Source of the DNA: Mesorhizobium japonicum MAFF 303099 | GTDB lineage: Bacteria > Pseudomonadota > Alphaproteobacteria > Rhizobiales > Rhizobiaceae | Length of the DNA: 64,000 bases | Direction of reading: 5' to 3' | Assembly (NCBI RefSeq): GCF_000009625.1 | Contig: NC_002678.2 | Coordinates: forward strand, 6,046,001 to 6,110,000 | Part shown: positions 53,244 to 61,668 of the stretch, in pieces | How positions within the stretch are numbered: position 1 is the stretch's first letter | How the letters are laid out: each line of letters starts with the position of its first letter | Notes under the pieces: model-generated | The model's database searches: none | What the model saw: the letters and a program-made list of their open reading frames with translations, nothing else | What the model was told of the DNA's origin: nothing | Translations under genes and position numbers: made by a program

Positions 53244-54002
53244 CTACCATCCGCCATCAATGTTGATGTTCTGACCGCTGATCATGTCCGAGGCCGGGGA
53301 GACGAGGAACAGCACGAGATTGGCGATATGCTGCGGCTCGATGCGTCTCTTCAGGCATTGGTTGGCGAGGATCCAGTCATTGTATTCCTCGAGTCGTTCT
53401 CCGAAGACGCGCTCCTCTGCCTCGGAAACGACGGCGCCGGGCGACACTGCATTCACAGTGATGCCGTGTGATCCCAATTCCCGCGCCAGCGACTTGGTGA
53501 GTCCCAGCATGGCTCCCTTCGAAGCCACATAGGGCACGTAGCCGTCCCAGCGGCCGTTCAGCGTCACAGAGCAGAAATTGACGATCCTGCCCTGGCCCTT
53601 CTTCTTCATGCCTGGGGCGCAGGCGCGCGCCAGCGCGAAGGCGGCTGACGAATTCACACGGATCTGGTCCTCGTACTCGCCAAGTGAGAATTCCTCGAAC
53701 GGACGATTGATGATGAGCGCCGCGTTGTTGATCAGGATGTCGATCGTGCCTTCTTTGTCGGCGAGCGCCTTGACCGCTGCCTCGGCTTCGGCCAGCTGGT
53801 TCAAGTCGCAACCGACATAGACGATCGTACCCTTGTTTGCCGCGGCCAATTCCGCTGCGATTCCGGGCCCTTCCGCATTCTCCGGTCGGTCAAGCAGAAG
53901 CACGCGCGCTCCAGCCCGGGCAAGCGCGGCAGCCTGGGCGCGGCCGAGCGAACCCAGACCGCCCGTCAGGAGCACAACTTTGCCGGAAAGGTTCGTCATC
54001 AC
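53244..54002 (-). CDS. SDR-family sugar dehydrogenase (candidate aldose 1-dehydrogenase)
   Basis: A 252-residue classical SDR. The cofactor motif is LTGGLGSLGRA near residue 13, NNAA lies near residue 91, the catalytic serine in FCSVTLNG near residue 143 and the YVASK pair near residue 156. The sixth glycine position in the cofactor motif is intact. It lies between the second transporter operon and the epimerase gene, in step with a role as the first oxidation of an aldose to a lactone (like XylB), though the substrate is not shown by sequence. Confidence 0.83.
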   Translation of the reverse strand: MMTNLSGKVVLLTGGLGSLGRAQAAALARAGARVLLLDRPENAEGPGIAAELAAANKGTIVYVGCDLNQLAEAEAAVKALADKEGTIDILINNAALIINRPFEEFSLGEYEDQIRVNSSAAFALARACAPGMKKKGQGRIVNFCSVTLNGRWDGYVPYVASKGAMLGLTKSLARELGSHGITVNAVSPGAVVSEAEERVFGERLEEYNDWILANQCLKRRIEPQHIANLVLFLVSPASDMISGQNINIDGGW

Positions 54003-54014
54003 CGTTCCCGCTCC

Positions 54015-54746
54015 TCAAAGCACGTTGTGAACTTCATCGATGGAGGTCTCTTCGATGCGCTTGTCGAGCACGACCTCGCCGCGCGCCATCGCGACCACGC
54101 GATCACAGCAATCAAAAACGTGATGCATGTTGTGGCTGATGAAAACGCCGGTCACCCCTTGCGCCTTCAATCCACGTACAAAGCCGATGACCTTGCTGGT
54201 CTCCTTGACCGAAAGGTGATTGGTCGGCTCGTCGAGGATCATCACCTTCGACTTGAAATGCATGGCCCGCGCGATGGCGACGCCCTGCCGCTGGCCGCCT
54301 GACAGTTCACCGACCAGTGCGTCGGGCGAGCGCAGATGCAGGTCGACATTGGCGATCGCCTTTATGCTTTCGCTGCCCATCTTCTTTTGATCCAGGATGC
54401 CGACGCCGAATACGGAAAACAGCGTCGGTTCGCGGCCGATAAACAGGTTCCTGGCGATCGACATGGTGGGGACCATCGAATTGTACTGGTAGATGGTCTC
54501 GATGCCGAGGTTCATCGCGTCGCGCGGCCTGGCGATCCTAACCGGTCTGCCTTCGACCAGGATCTCGCCTTCGTCGGCGGTATGGACTCCTGACAGAATG
54601 TTGATGAGCGTCGATTTTCCGGCACCGTTGTCGCCGACCAGCCCAAGAGCCTCGCCGCGCTTCAGGTCGAGGCTCACGCCCTTCAACGCATGGACACCGG
54701 AATACCATTTGTGAAGATTGCGGACAGAGATGATTGCATCTTCCAT
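54015..54746 (-). CDS. Second sugar ABC transporter ATP-binding protein (single domain)
   Basis: A 243-residue ATPase with Walker A GDNGAGKSTL near residue 38, signature LSGGQRQGVAIA and Walker B VMILDEPTNHLS. Like the first transporter's ATPase it has one domain, as in FrcA. It lies 3 bases after its permease gene and 12 bases before the SDR gene. It is a paralogue of the ATPase at 47815-48606. Confidence 0.9.
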   Translation of the reverse strand: MEDAIISVRNLHKWYSGVHALKGVSLDLKRGEALGLVGDNGAGKSTLINILSGVHTADEGEILVEGRPVRIARPRDAMNLGIETIYQYNSMVPTMSIARNLFIGREPTLFSVFGVGILDQKKMGSESIKAIANVDLHLRSPDALVGELSGGQRQGVAIARAMHFKSKVMILDEPTNHLSVKETSKVIGFVRGLKAQGVTGVFISHNMHHVFDCCDRVVAMARGEVVLDKRIEETSIDEVHNVL

Positions 54747-54749
54747 GGC

Positions 54750-55727
54750 TCAGCCCTCCATCTTGATCGCCTTGGCGCGCTTGCGCATCCAGGCATTGGC
54801 GACGACGGCGAAAATGGTCAGGAAGCCGATCGCGAATTTAAACCAGTTCGCGTCGACATTGGAGAGCACTAGCCCGTTGTCGATGATGCGGATGAGGATT
54901 GTACCGATAATGCCGCCAGCGACCGTACCGATGCCGCCTGCGAGCGAAGCGCCGCCGATGACCGCCGAGGCCACCGCCTGGAGTTCCAGACCTTCGCCAA
55001 TGGAAGGCAAAGGAGAACCCAGCCTCAGCACTTGCAGGATGCCGGCGAAACCCGACAGCATCGAGCAAAGCACGAAGCATGCGAGTTTTACCCTCGCGGT
55101 CGGGATGCCCATCGAGGCGGCAGCGGGGTGGAAGCCGCCGGTGGCCTTTATCCAATTGCCGAAATTGGTTCGGGAAAGCATCAGTGACGTCAGCAGGGCA
55201 ATTCCCGCAAACCACAGGAACGACATGCGGAACATGTTGCCGGGGCCGACGAACGAGGTGAACAGCCAGTTCGGCAGATCGGCCGGAAGCAAGGGTGGAA
55301 ACCCGCCCGAGACGACGATCGTCAGTGACCGGGCGATGAAAAGCATGCCGAGCGTGGTGATGAAGCTCGGGATCTCGAACCAGATCGTCACATAGCCGTT
55401 GATAAATCCGATCACCGCGCAAACGACAAGCCCGGCCAGCAAGGCAAGAGGGAAAGGCACCCCTTCGACCATGAGGACCGCCATGCACATCGGCATCAGC
55501 GCGAACACCGATCCAACCGACAGGTCGAACTCGCCGCTGATCATCAGGATCGTGACGCCGATGGCGACGAGGCCCGTTTCCGGCAGAATGCCGAGTATGC
55601 CACGCAGGTTGTCCTGATTGAGGAACACGCCATCCGAGCGGATCTCGAAAATCACCACCAGAAGCACCAGCAGGATCAGTCCCGCCAGTTCCGGCTTTTC
55701 CAGATAGGTCTTGAAGAGGCGTTTCAA
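54750..55727 (-). CDS. Second sugar ABC transporter permease (RbsC/FrcC type)
   Basis: A 325-residue permease. Family blocks are ISGEFDLSVGSVFALMPMCM near residue 62 and VASAVIGGASLAGGIGTVAG near residue 259. The frame is open to a GTG at 55760, but a TTG at 55727 (MKRLFKTYLEKPE) follows CTGGAG by 6 bases and gives a normal N-terminus, so I take it as the start. It serves the binding protein at 55806-56783. Confidence 0.87.
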   Translation of the reverse strand: MKRLFKTYLEKPELAGLILLVLLVVIFEIRSDGVFLNQDNLRGILGILPETGLVAIGVTILMISGEFDLSVGSVFALMPMCMAVLMVEGVPFPLALLAGLVVCAVIGFINGYVTIWFEIPSFITTLGMLFIARSLTIVVSGGFPPLLPADLPNWLFTSFVGPGNMFRMSFLWFAGIALLTSLMLSRTNFGNWIKATGGFHPAAASMGIPTARVKLACFVLCSMLSGFAGILQVLRLGSPLPSIGEGLELQAVASAVIGGASLAGGIGTVAGGIIGTILIRIIDNGLVLSNVDANWFKFAIGFLTIFAVVANAWMRKRAKAIKMEG

Positions 55728-55805
55728 GGCAGGCTCCAGGAATTCGAGGCAAGGGACCACCCGGCAGTGCGAACACCGCCGGGTGAATACATGGCGGGCG
55801 TGGGC

Positions 55806-56783
55806 TTAACGCAGACCTTGCGATGAAAGCGTCATGATCGCGTCGGCCTGATCCGGGCGCACGATGCCTTGACCCGTATCTATGTCGGAGGGGGCCAGAC
55901 CTACCTTCTTGTTCAGGTAGGCTTCCATGACGGGCATGAAGCCCTGCATGTATGGCTGTTGGTCCACTAAAGCCTGTACGTAGCCCTTCTGCATCTGCTG
56001 CAGAACTTCCGGCACCAGATCGAAACCGCCAAGGAGGACCTTGCCCGGCGCGACGCCGCGGTCCTGCAGCGACCGGGCGACGCCCGCGCACCAGAAGCCG
56101 GTGTCGAAATAGGCTGTGGTGTCGGGATGCGCATTGAGATAGGCGCCGACACGATCGGATGTGATCGCAAGGTCCGTTCCGCTGTCGATCCGCTCCCATG
56201 AGACCTGACGGTCGGGGTGAGCCGCCTTGTATTCTTCCAGGAACTGCATCACGCCTGCGCCGCGGCTTTCGGACCAGTTCTGGCCGGGTGCGGAAATGCC
56301 GACCAGAACCTTGATTGGCCCCTCTTTCGGGAAGCTCTCGGAAATCGCCTTGCCGAGCGAGTAGCCCGCCGGTTTGAAACCTTGCCCGACGAAGGCCTGC
56401 CGCGCATTGCCCTTGGCGCCTTCGGTGTCATCGACATTGACGGCAATCACCAAGACACCGGCGTCTCGCGCCTCCTTGATGACGTCGTCGAACGCCTTGT
56501 TGTCGACAATCGAGGTCAGCAAGGCATCCGGCTTGGCGGCAAGTGCGGCGCGCATATTGGCGAGTTGCTGCTCGACCGAGCCTTCGGTCTGGGTGAAAAT
56601 CATGTTGCACTTGGCCTCGACCTTGCCGCAGGCATCGTCAAAGCCCTTCTTCACCGCCTGCCAGAAGGTGTTCGAGGCCGACGAATGGTGCGTAAAGACG
56701 ATGTTGAGCCCGTCGGCGCTGGCGACGGAAGGCCCGGCAAGCAGCGTCGTGGCGAGCAAAAGCGTTGCAGTCAGTCGTTTCAT
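55806..56783 (-). CDS. Second sugar ABC transporter substrate-binding protein
   Basis: A 325-residue periplasmic binding protein with a signal peptide ending at about residue 23 (PSVASA). Type I fold segments are NTFWQAVKKGFDDACGK near residue 38, KPDALLTSIVDN near residue 82 and VIAVNVDDTEGAKGNARQ near residue 112. The cysteine pair in ACGKVEAKC could form a disulfide. It is clearly different from the binding protein at 49719-50654, so the two importers likely take different sugars or different anomeric forms. Confidence 0.88.
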   Translation of the reverse strand: MKRLTATLLLATTLLAGPSVASADGLNIVFTHHSSASNTFWQAVKKGFDDACGKVEAKCNMIFTQTEGSVEQQLANMRAALAAKPDALLTSIVDNKAFDDVIKEARDAGVLVIAVNVDDTEGAKGNARQAFVGQGFKPAGYSLGKAISESFPKEGPIKVLVGISAPGQNWSESRGAGVMQFLEEYKAAHPDRQVSWERIDSGTDLAITSDRVGAYLNAHPDTTAYFDTGFWCAGVARSLQDRGVAPGKVLLGGFDLVPEVLQQMQKGYVQALVDQQPYMQGFMPVMEAYLNKKVGLAPSDIDTGQGIVRPDQADAIMTLSSQGLR

Positions 56784-56808
56784 TTCTATTCCTCCCGTTG
56801 AGTGTGCT

Positions 56809-58011
56809 TCAGATGTCCGTCTTGTCGGAGACGCGGCGATGGACGGTGTAGGCCCGACCGAGGTCGGGATTGAGTTGCAGCCCGAGGCCTGGGCCGGGCG
56901 GCACGGTGATCATGCCGTCCCTGACTTCCGGTAGCGCGGTCACCAGGTCGCGGTACCAGGTCCTGTAAAATGCCCGCACACTCTCCTGGACGAGTGCGTT
57001 GGGCGCGTTGAGCGACAAATGCGTGGACGCCGCCAGGACCACCGGCCCGGTGCAGTCGTGCGGCGCGACCGGCAAATGCCAGGCCTCCGCCATCGCGGCG
57101 ATCTTGCGTGCTTCGGAAAGCCCGCCGCACCAGGAAATGTCCAGCATGACGATGCCCGCGGCGCCGGTCTCCAGAAGGTCGCGGAATGCCCAGCGGCTGC
57201 CCAAGGTTTCCGACGCCGAGATCGGTGCCGGGCTCGCGGCCTCATAGCGCTTGAGATCGGCGAGACTGTCCATGCGGATGGGATCCTCATGCCAGTACGT
57301 GCCATAAGGCCCGAGCGCCTTGGCGATCTTGATCGCGGGCAAGAGCTGCCACATGGAGTGGAACTCGACCATGATGTCGATCTTGTCGCCGACAGCTTTG
57401 CGGATCTTTTCGAAGGGTTGCAGCGCGGCTTTGAGGTCGCCGGCGGTGATGTCTTGCCCCCGGCTTTTCTCGGCGGCATGGTCGAAAGGCCAGATCTTCA
57501 TGGCCGTGATGCCGTCCTCGAGCAGCTCCGCCGCCAATTCGTCGGCGCGGTGGAGAAACCCGTTCAGGTCATCGTAGCCTTGCCTTGTGCCGAGACCATA
57601 ATTCGCGGTGGTCTGTCCCTTGCCGTCCTTGATGTATTCGGTGCCCGCGCATGTGTTGTAGGTACGGATGGACTGCCGCGAAAAGCCTCCCAGGAGCTGC
57701 GCGATCGGCTGGTTCATGGCCTTGCCGAAAATATCCCAGAGCGCGATGTCGAAAGCCGAATTGCCGCGGACTTCGACCCCGCTTGAGCGGAAACCGAGAT
57801 AGCCGACCAGATCCGCGGAAAGCAGATCGATCTGCAGTGGATCGCGGCCGATCACGCGTGGCGCGACATATTCATGGACATATTCCTCGACCGTTCGGGC
57901 CAAGAAAAAGGTTTCGCCAAGGCCGGTGATGCCCTCGTCGGTATGCACCTCGATCCAGAGCAGATTGGGCCGCTCTTCGATACGAATGGTCTCAAGCGAG
58001 TGGATTTTCAT
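56809..58011 (-). CDS. Enolase-superfamily sugar-acid dehydratase (galactonate/mannonate dehydratase-like)
   Basis: A 400-residue enolase-superfamily enzyme. Candidate active-site positions are lysine in AMKIWPFD near residue 171, the metal ligand and histidine in VEFHSMW near residue 213, HEDPIR near residue 239, SETLGSR near residue 265 and histidine in PHDCTGP near residue 315, the set seen in galactonate/mannonate dehydratase types. It probably dehydrates an aldonate to a 2-keto-3-deoxy acid. Its start overlaps the GntR gene as ATGA. The adjacent lactonase and FAH-family genes support this step. Confidence 0.83.
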   Translation of the reverse strand: MKIHSLETIRIEERPNLLWIEVHTDEGITGLGETFFLARTVEEYVHEYVAPRVIGRDPLQIDLLSADLVGYLGFRSSGVEVRGNSAFDIALWDIFGKAMNQPIAQLLGGFSRQSIRTYNTCAGTEYIKDGKGQTTANYGLGTRQGYDDLNGFLHRADELAAELLEDGITAMKIWPFDHAAEKSRGQDITAGDLKAALQPFEKIRKAVGDKIDIMVEFHSMWQLLPAIKIAKALGPYGTYWHEDPIRMDSLADLKRYEAASPAPISASETLGSRWAFRDLLETGAAGIVMLDISWCGGLSEARKIAAMAEAWHLPVAPHDCTGPVVLAASTHLSLNAPNALVQESVRAFYRTWYRDLVTALPEVRDGMITVPPGPGLGLQLNPDLGRAYTVHRRVSDKTDI

Positions 58012-58730
58012 GCGATCCCCGCGTCGATCAATGCCTTGACGCTTTTATCGAAATGCGCCGCCATATGTTCGGCGGCAAGTTGCGGGTTCCCCGCGATGAT
58101 CGCCCGAGCAATATCTGCGTGCCCCTCGATCATCTTGATCTGCTCTTCCTCGGTTGCACGCGTACGCCAGCCGATCACCCAGGTGCGTCGCGTGACACCG
58201 CTGAAGGCCTTGATGATCAACGAAAACACCGGGTTGTGAGAGGCCCGCGCGATCGCTTCATGGAATGCGATGTCGTGTTCCATGACGATCTCGGGCGCAC
58301 GGTAATTCTCGCGCATCAGCTGCGCGCATTTCTGTATTTCAGCCGCCTCCGCGTCGGTCCGGCGTAGTGCTGCGAGCGCCACCGTGCGCATTTCGATGGT
58401 GCGGCGCACATCATAAACCTGTTGGACGCTGATCTGTTCGGTCGTGACGCCGTGCTCGATCACCATCGACATGGCGCCAATGTCGAGCTTGGCCACGCTC
58501 GCGCGCCGCCCGGCGCTCATGTCGATGAGACGCATCGCCGACAGCGATCGAAACGCCTCCCGCACCACCGTCCGCGAGACACTGAGCTTGCGGGTCATGT
58601 CGGCTTCACTGGGCAAGAGGTCGCCAGGGCCAAGGCCTTCAACACGGATGTGTTGGGTGATCGCCTGAATGGCGGCGCTCACCAGCCCGGGATTTGTCTC
58701 GTCAGGCCCTATGCCGCGATCGCTTACCAT
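58008..58730 (-). CDS. GntR-family transcriptional regulator (FadR/FCD type)
   Basis: A 240-residue FadR-type GntR regulator. The winged helix (about residues 12-75) reads LVSAAIQAITQHIRVEGLGP then LLPSEADMTRKLSVSRTVVR, and the FCD helical domain follows with AFHEAIARASHNPVF near residue 170, a metal-ligand block of this subgroup. The frame extends to 58925, but the ATG at 58730 is the first sensible start (GGGA upstream). It overlaps the dehydratase gene and diverges from the lactonase gene. Confidence 0.88.
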   Translation of the reverse strand: MVSDRGIGPDETNPGLVSAAIQAITQHIRVEGLGPGDLLPSEADMTRKLSVSRTVVREAFRSLSAMRLIDMSAGRRASVAKLDIGAMSMVIEHGVTTEQISVQQVYDVRRTIEMRTVALAALRRTDAEAAEIQKCAQLMRENYRAPEIVMEHDIAFHEAIARASHNPVFSLIIKAFSGVTRRTWVIGWRTRATEEEQIKMIEGHADIARAIIAGNPQLAAEHMAAHFDKSVKALIDAGIA

Positions 58731-58834
58731 TTTTCCCAAACCTGTATGACATGTTTTATTGAAATGCCTATAGCTTTGTGAAATCTTGTCTGTCAATAGC
58801 GGTTGACCGCACGACATTTTGGAGGGGAGCGGGA
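58731..58834. promoter_or_regulatory. Divergent promoter region with FadR-type half-sites
   Basis: A 104-base gap between the GntR gene and the lactonase gene. CCTGTATGACATG at 58741-58753 and TTGTCTGTCAA at 58786-58796 share the pattern GT-N-TG-N-CA typical of FCD-type GntR operators (TTGT-N-TGACAA-like). Both are imperfect. They would let the regulator control both directions. Confidence 0.45.
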
Positions 58835-59740
58835 GTGGACAGAGGAGAAAGACAGCCAGGCTTCGTGTTTGATGCCCAGGATATCGTCGGTGAAAGCCTG
58901 ATTTGGGATGAGAACAGGAAGGCACTGGTCTGGGTGGACATCATCGGGCAACGCATCCACCAGCTCGATCCGGTTACTCGCGATCATCAGAGTTGGTCGA
59001 CACCGGACCTCGCAACCTCAATTGGCCTGCGCAGGGACGGTGGCGCGATCGTCGGGTTGCGAAAGGATGTGGTTCTGTGGGATTTCGCAGAAGCCTTCAG
59101 GACGATCGCGACGATCGAACCGGACAGCCCTGACACACGGTTGAATGAGGGCGTGGTCGCCCCGGACGGCTCATTCTGGGTCGGCACCATGGAAAACAAC
59201 ATCGGCCCCGACGATCGCCCACGCGATATTTCGCGAGATGCGGGGCGGATCTATCGCGTCGACACAGCCGGCATTGTCGAGGCGCTCGGTGCCGATCGCT
59301 TCGGCATCACCAACACGATGGTCTGGACGGCGGATGATACCTTCATCACGGCGGACACGATGAAGAACCAGATCTTTCGCTATCACTGGGACAGGGTGCG
59401 ATCGCGAATAACCGACAGGCGCCCTTTCTTCTCGGACTTTTCACGCGGCCTGCCGGACGGGTCGTGCATGGATGCGGAGGGCTATGTCTGGAACTGTCGC
59501 GTTGCGGGGGGCGGCTGCCTGGTGCGCATTTCACCTGACGGAGTTCTGGACAAAGTGGTGGAGCTGCCCTGCAGCTGGCCCACGAGCTGTACCTTCGGCG
59601 GCGAGAATTTCGATATCCTCTTCGTCACCTCGGCGCGGTTTACCATGAGCGAGAGACATTTGCGGGCAAACCCGCGGGAGGGCGGGTTGTTCGCGGTGCG
59701 CGCAGGCGTTGGAGGCACACCGACCAAACGGTTCGGATGA
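58835..59740 (+). CDS. SMP-30/gluconolactonase family lactonase
   Basis: A 301-residue six-bladed beta-propeller lactonase. The metal-site residues are visible in GESLIWDE near residue 20, NEGVVAPDGSFWVGTM near residue 105, ITNTMVW near residue 156 and LPDGSCMDAEGYVWNC near residue 205. The start is a GTG at 58835 preceded by GGAGGGG; a further in-frame ATG at 58778 has no ribosome-binding site. It would open the sugar lactone made by the SDR dehydrogenase, giving the aldonate for the dehydratase across the divergent promoter. Confidence 0.85.
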   Translation: MDRGERQPGFVFDAQDIVGESLIWDENRKALVWVDIIGQRIHQLDPVTRDHQSWSTPDLATSIGLRRDGGAIVGLRKDVVLWDFAEAFRTIATIEPDSPDTRLNEGVVAPDGSFWVGTMENNIGPDDRPRDISRDAGRIYRVDTAGIVEALGADRFGITNTMVWTADDTFITADTMKNQIFRYHWDRVRSRITDRRPFFSDFSRGLPDGSCMDAEGYVWNCRVAGGGCLVRISPDGVLDKVVELPCSWPTSCTFGGENFDILFVTSARFTMSERHLRANPREGGLFAVRAGVGGTPTKRFG

Positions 59741-59884
59741 GATTACCTGACTGACGCGGCCGAGAACGGCAGGCTTCCCAGGTCGGCTGCGGCTTTTTCG
59801 ACCATTCGGGGCAAAGCCCCAATCGTTCCGGCAGTCGGTGGGGCGTTGATGGGCGACCAATTCAGAAAAGCCGGATTTTGCTTG

Positions 59885-59910
59885 ACAGTTTCATGAATAT
59901 GAAAAACTGT
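59885..59910. promoter_or_regulatory. Palindromic operator at the polyamine-type transporter promoter
   Basis: TTTCATGAATATGAAA at 59889-59904 is a perfect palindrome (TTTCAT-GAAT-ATGAAA) inside a wider imperfect repeat with outer ACAGT and ACTGT arms (59885-59910). A TTGACA at 59882-59887, a -35-like sequence, overlaps its left edge, so a bound repressor would block the promoter. The XRE-cupin gene at the end of the operon is the likely binder. Confidence 0.6.
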
Positions 59911-59928
59911 TAGCGAATTTCAAATTCG

Positions 59929-60825
59929 ATGGGCAGGTCGATGTCGACCTTAGTTGCGGCACAAGCACCAGAGGCCAGGTCTTCATCAGGCTTCCGGCTC
60001 GCCATGCTGCTGCCGGGGGGGCTGGTCACCTTCCTGTTGATCCTGTTCGCGCTTGGCCTGGTGCTGTTCCTCGCCTTTCGCGGCAATGACGGCTCGCTGC
60101 TCGGCGTCGGGCTGACCGTCGATAATTTCGTCACCGTGGCCACCGATCCGCTCTACTGGACGGTGACGCTGCGCTCGCTGGTTATCGCCGGTCTGGTGAC
60201 GCTGGCCACCGTCGTCACCGCCTATCCCGTCGCCTACTACCTTGCCTTCCACGCAGGGCGGCGGCGCGGCCTGCTCTTGTTCCTGGTGACGCTGCCGTTC
60301 TGGACCAGCTATCTCCTGCGCGTCTTCGCCTGGAAGATCGTACTGGCCTATAATGGCGTCCTGAACTCGGCGCTGATCGAAAGCGGCATCTGGTCGGAGC
60401 CGACACTGGCCTTTCTCAACACGCCGGCCGCTGTGGTCGTCACGCTGGCGCACGCCTATGCGCCCTTCGCCATCCTGCCGATCTATGTGGCGTTGGACAC
60501 GATCCCGAAATCGCTGCTCGAGGCTGCCTCCGACCTCGGCGCGCGGCCGTTCACCGCGTTTCGCCGCGTCGTGCTGCCGAATTCGATGCCGGGCGTGCTG
60601 GCGGCCGCGCTCGTCGTCTTCGTGCCGACGGTCGGCGACTATGTCACGCCGGCCATGGTCGGCGGCCCGGCCAGCACCATGATAGGCACGCTGATCCAGT
60701 CGCAGTTCGGCAAGGCCAATGACTGGCCGTTCGGCGCCGCACTTTCGGTCTGCGTCATGCTGGTCATCCTCGCCGTGGTGCTGGTCGCGCGCAGCGCGGA
60801 CCGCAGATTTGGCAGCCGCACATGA
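59929..60825 (+). CDS. Polyamine-type ABC transporter permease (PotB-like)
   Basis: A 298-residue permease with six membrane segments. The first follows a short leader (LPGGLVTFLLILFALGLVLF), and the EAA loop ASDLGARPFTAFRRVVLPNSMPGVL lies near residue 205, as in PotB. An in-frame ATG at 59941 is an alternative start; neither has a clear ribosome-binding site. Its stop overlaps the next gene as ATGA. It imports an unidentified amine or related compound together with the next two genes and the ATPase at the right edge. Confidence 0.86.
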   Translation: MGRSMSTLVAAQAPEARSSSGFRLAMLLPGGLVTFLLILFALGLVLFLAFRGNDGSLLGVGLTVDNFVTVATDPLYWTVTLRSLVIAGLVTLATVVTAYPVAYYLAFHAGRRRGLLLFLVTLPFWTSYLLRVFAWKIVLAYNGVLNSALIESGIWSEPTLAFLNTPAAVVVTLAHAYAPFAILPIYVALDTIPKSLLEAASDLGARPFTAFRRVVLPNSMPGVLAAALVVFVPTVGDYVTPAMVGGPASTMIGTLIQSQFGKANDWPFGAALSVCVMLVILAVVLVARSADRRFGSRT

Positions 60826-61643
60826 AAGCCGAACGCGCCGGAACAAAACGCGATGGCCGCTGGCTCGGCCTCTACGTGCTTGCCTATCTGGTGTTTCTCT
60901 ATCTGCCGGTCCTGCTGATCCCGCTGTTTTCCTTCAACGATTCCATCCAAGCGGCGTTTCCGCTGCAGGGCTTCACGCTGCAGTGGTACCAGACGCTCTA
61001 CAGCAATCCGGCGCTGTCCGGCGCGCTCGTGAACAGTCTCGTCATCGCCACCGTCGCCGCTTCCGGTGCAACGCTGTGCGGCATCACCGTGTCCTATATG
61101 GACCTCTATGGCCGCTCGCCGTTGGCCGCCACGATCAGCGGCATCGCCCGGCTGCCGATCCTCATCCCGGGCGTCATCGTCGGCATATCGCTGCTGATCC
61201 TGATCAACCTGATCGGCCTCGGGCCATCGCGCGTCGCCATCGTGCTCGGCCACATATTGGTGGCATTGCCGACGACCGTGGTCGTCATGCGCAGCCGTTT
61301 CGCCGCCATCCCCCGGACCGTTCGCGAGGCGGCGCTCGACCTCGGCGCTTCCGACTGGACGACGTTCCGGCGCGTCATGCTGCCGCTCAGCCTGCCCGCC
61401 GTGCTGTCGGCCTTCATGCTGGCCTTCCTGATCTCCTTCGACGAATTCATCGTCGTCTTCTTCCTCGCCGGCACCGATCCGACCCTGCCGCTCTACATCT
61501 GGAGCCAGCTGCGCTTCCCCCGCTCGCTCCCGACCGTCATGGCGCTGGGGACGGTGATCCTGGCCACATCCTTCATCATCGCCGGCACCGCCGAAATCCT
61601 GCGCCATCGCGGGCTCGGCGCCGCGCGCCGCAATCCAGCCTGA
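60822..61643 (+). CDS. Polyamine-type ABC transporter permease (PotC-like)
   Basis: A 273-residue permease. PVLLIPLFSFNDSIQAAFPLQGFTLQWY near residue 30 is the PotC-type first periplasmic block, and the EAA loop EAALDLGASDWTTFRRVMLPLSLPAVL lies near residue 170. The start is fixed by the ATGA overlap with the PotB-like gene. Six membrane segments are expected. Confidence 0.88.
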   Translation: MKAERAGTKRDGRWLGLYVLAYLVFLYLPVLLIPLFSFNDSIQAAFPLQGFTLQWYQTLYSNPALSGALVNSLVIATVAASGATLCGITVSYMDLYGRSPLAATISGIARLPILIPGVIVGISLLILINLIGLGPSRVAIVLGHILVALPTTVVVMRSRFAAIPRTVREAALDLGASDWTTFRRVMLPLSLPAVLSAFMLAFLISFDEFIVVFFLAGTDPTLPLYIWSQLRFPRSLPTVMALGTVILATSFIIAGTAEILRHRGLGAARRNPA

Positions 61644-61668
61644 CCATAACAATGAGAGGAGAACGAAA

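Noticed and set aside
59807..59821. GGGGC-AAA-GCCCC hairpin after the lactonase gene as a terminator
   Set aside because: The stem is only five pairs and no T-run follows.
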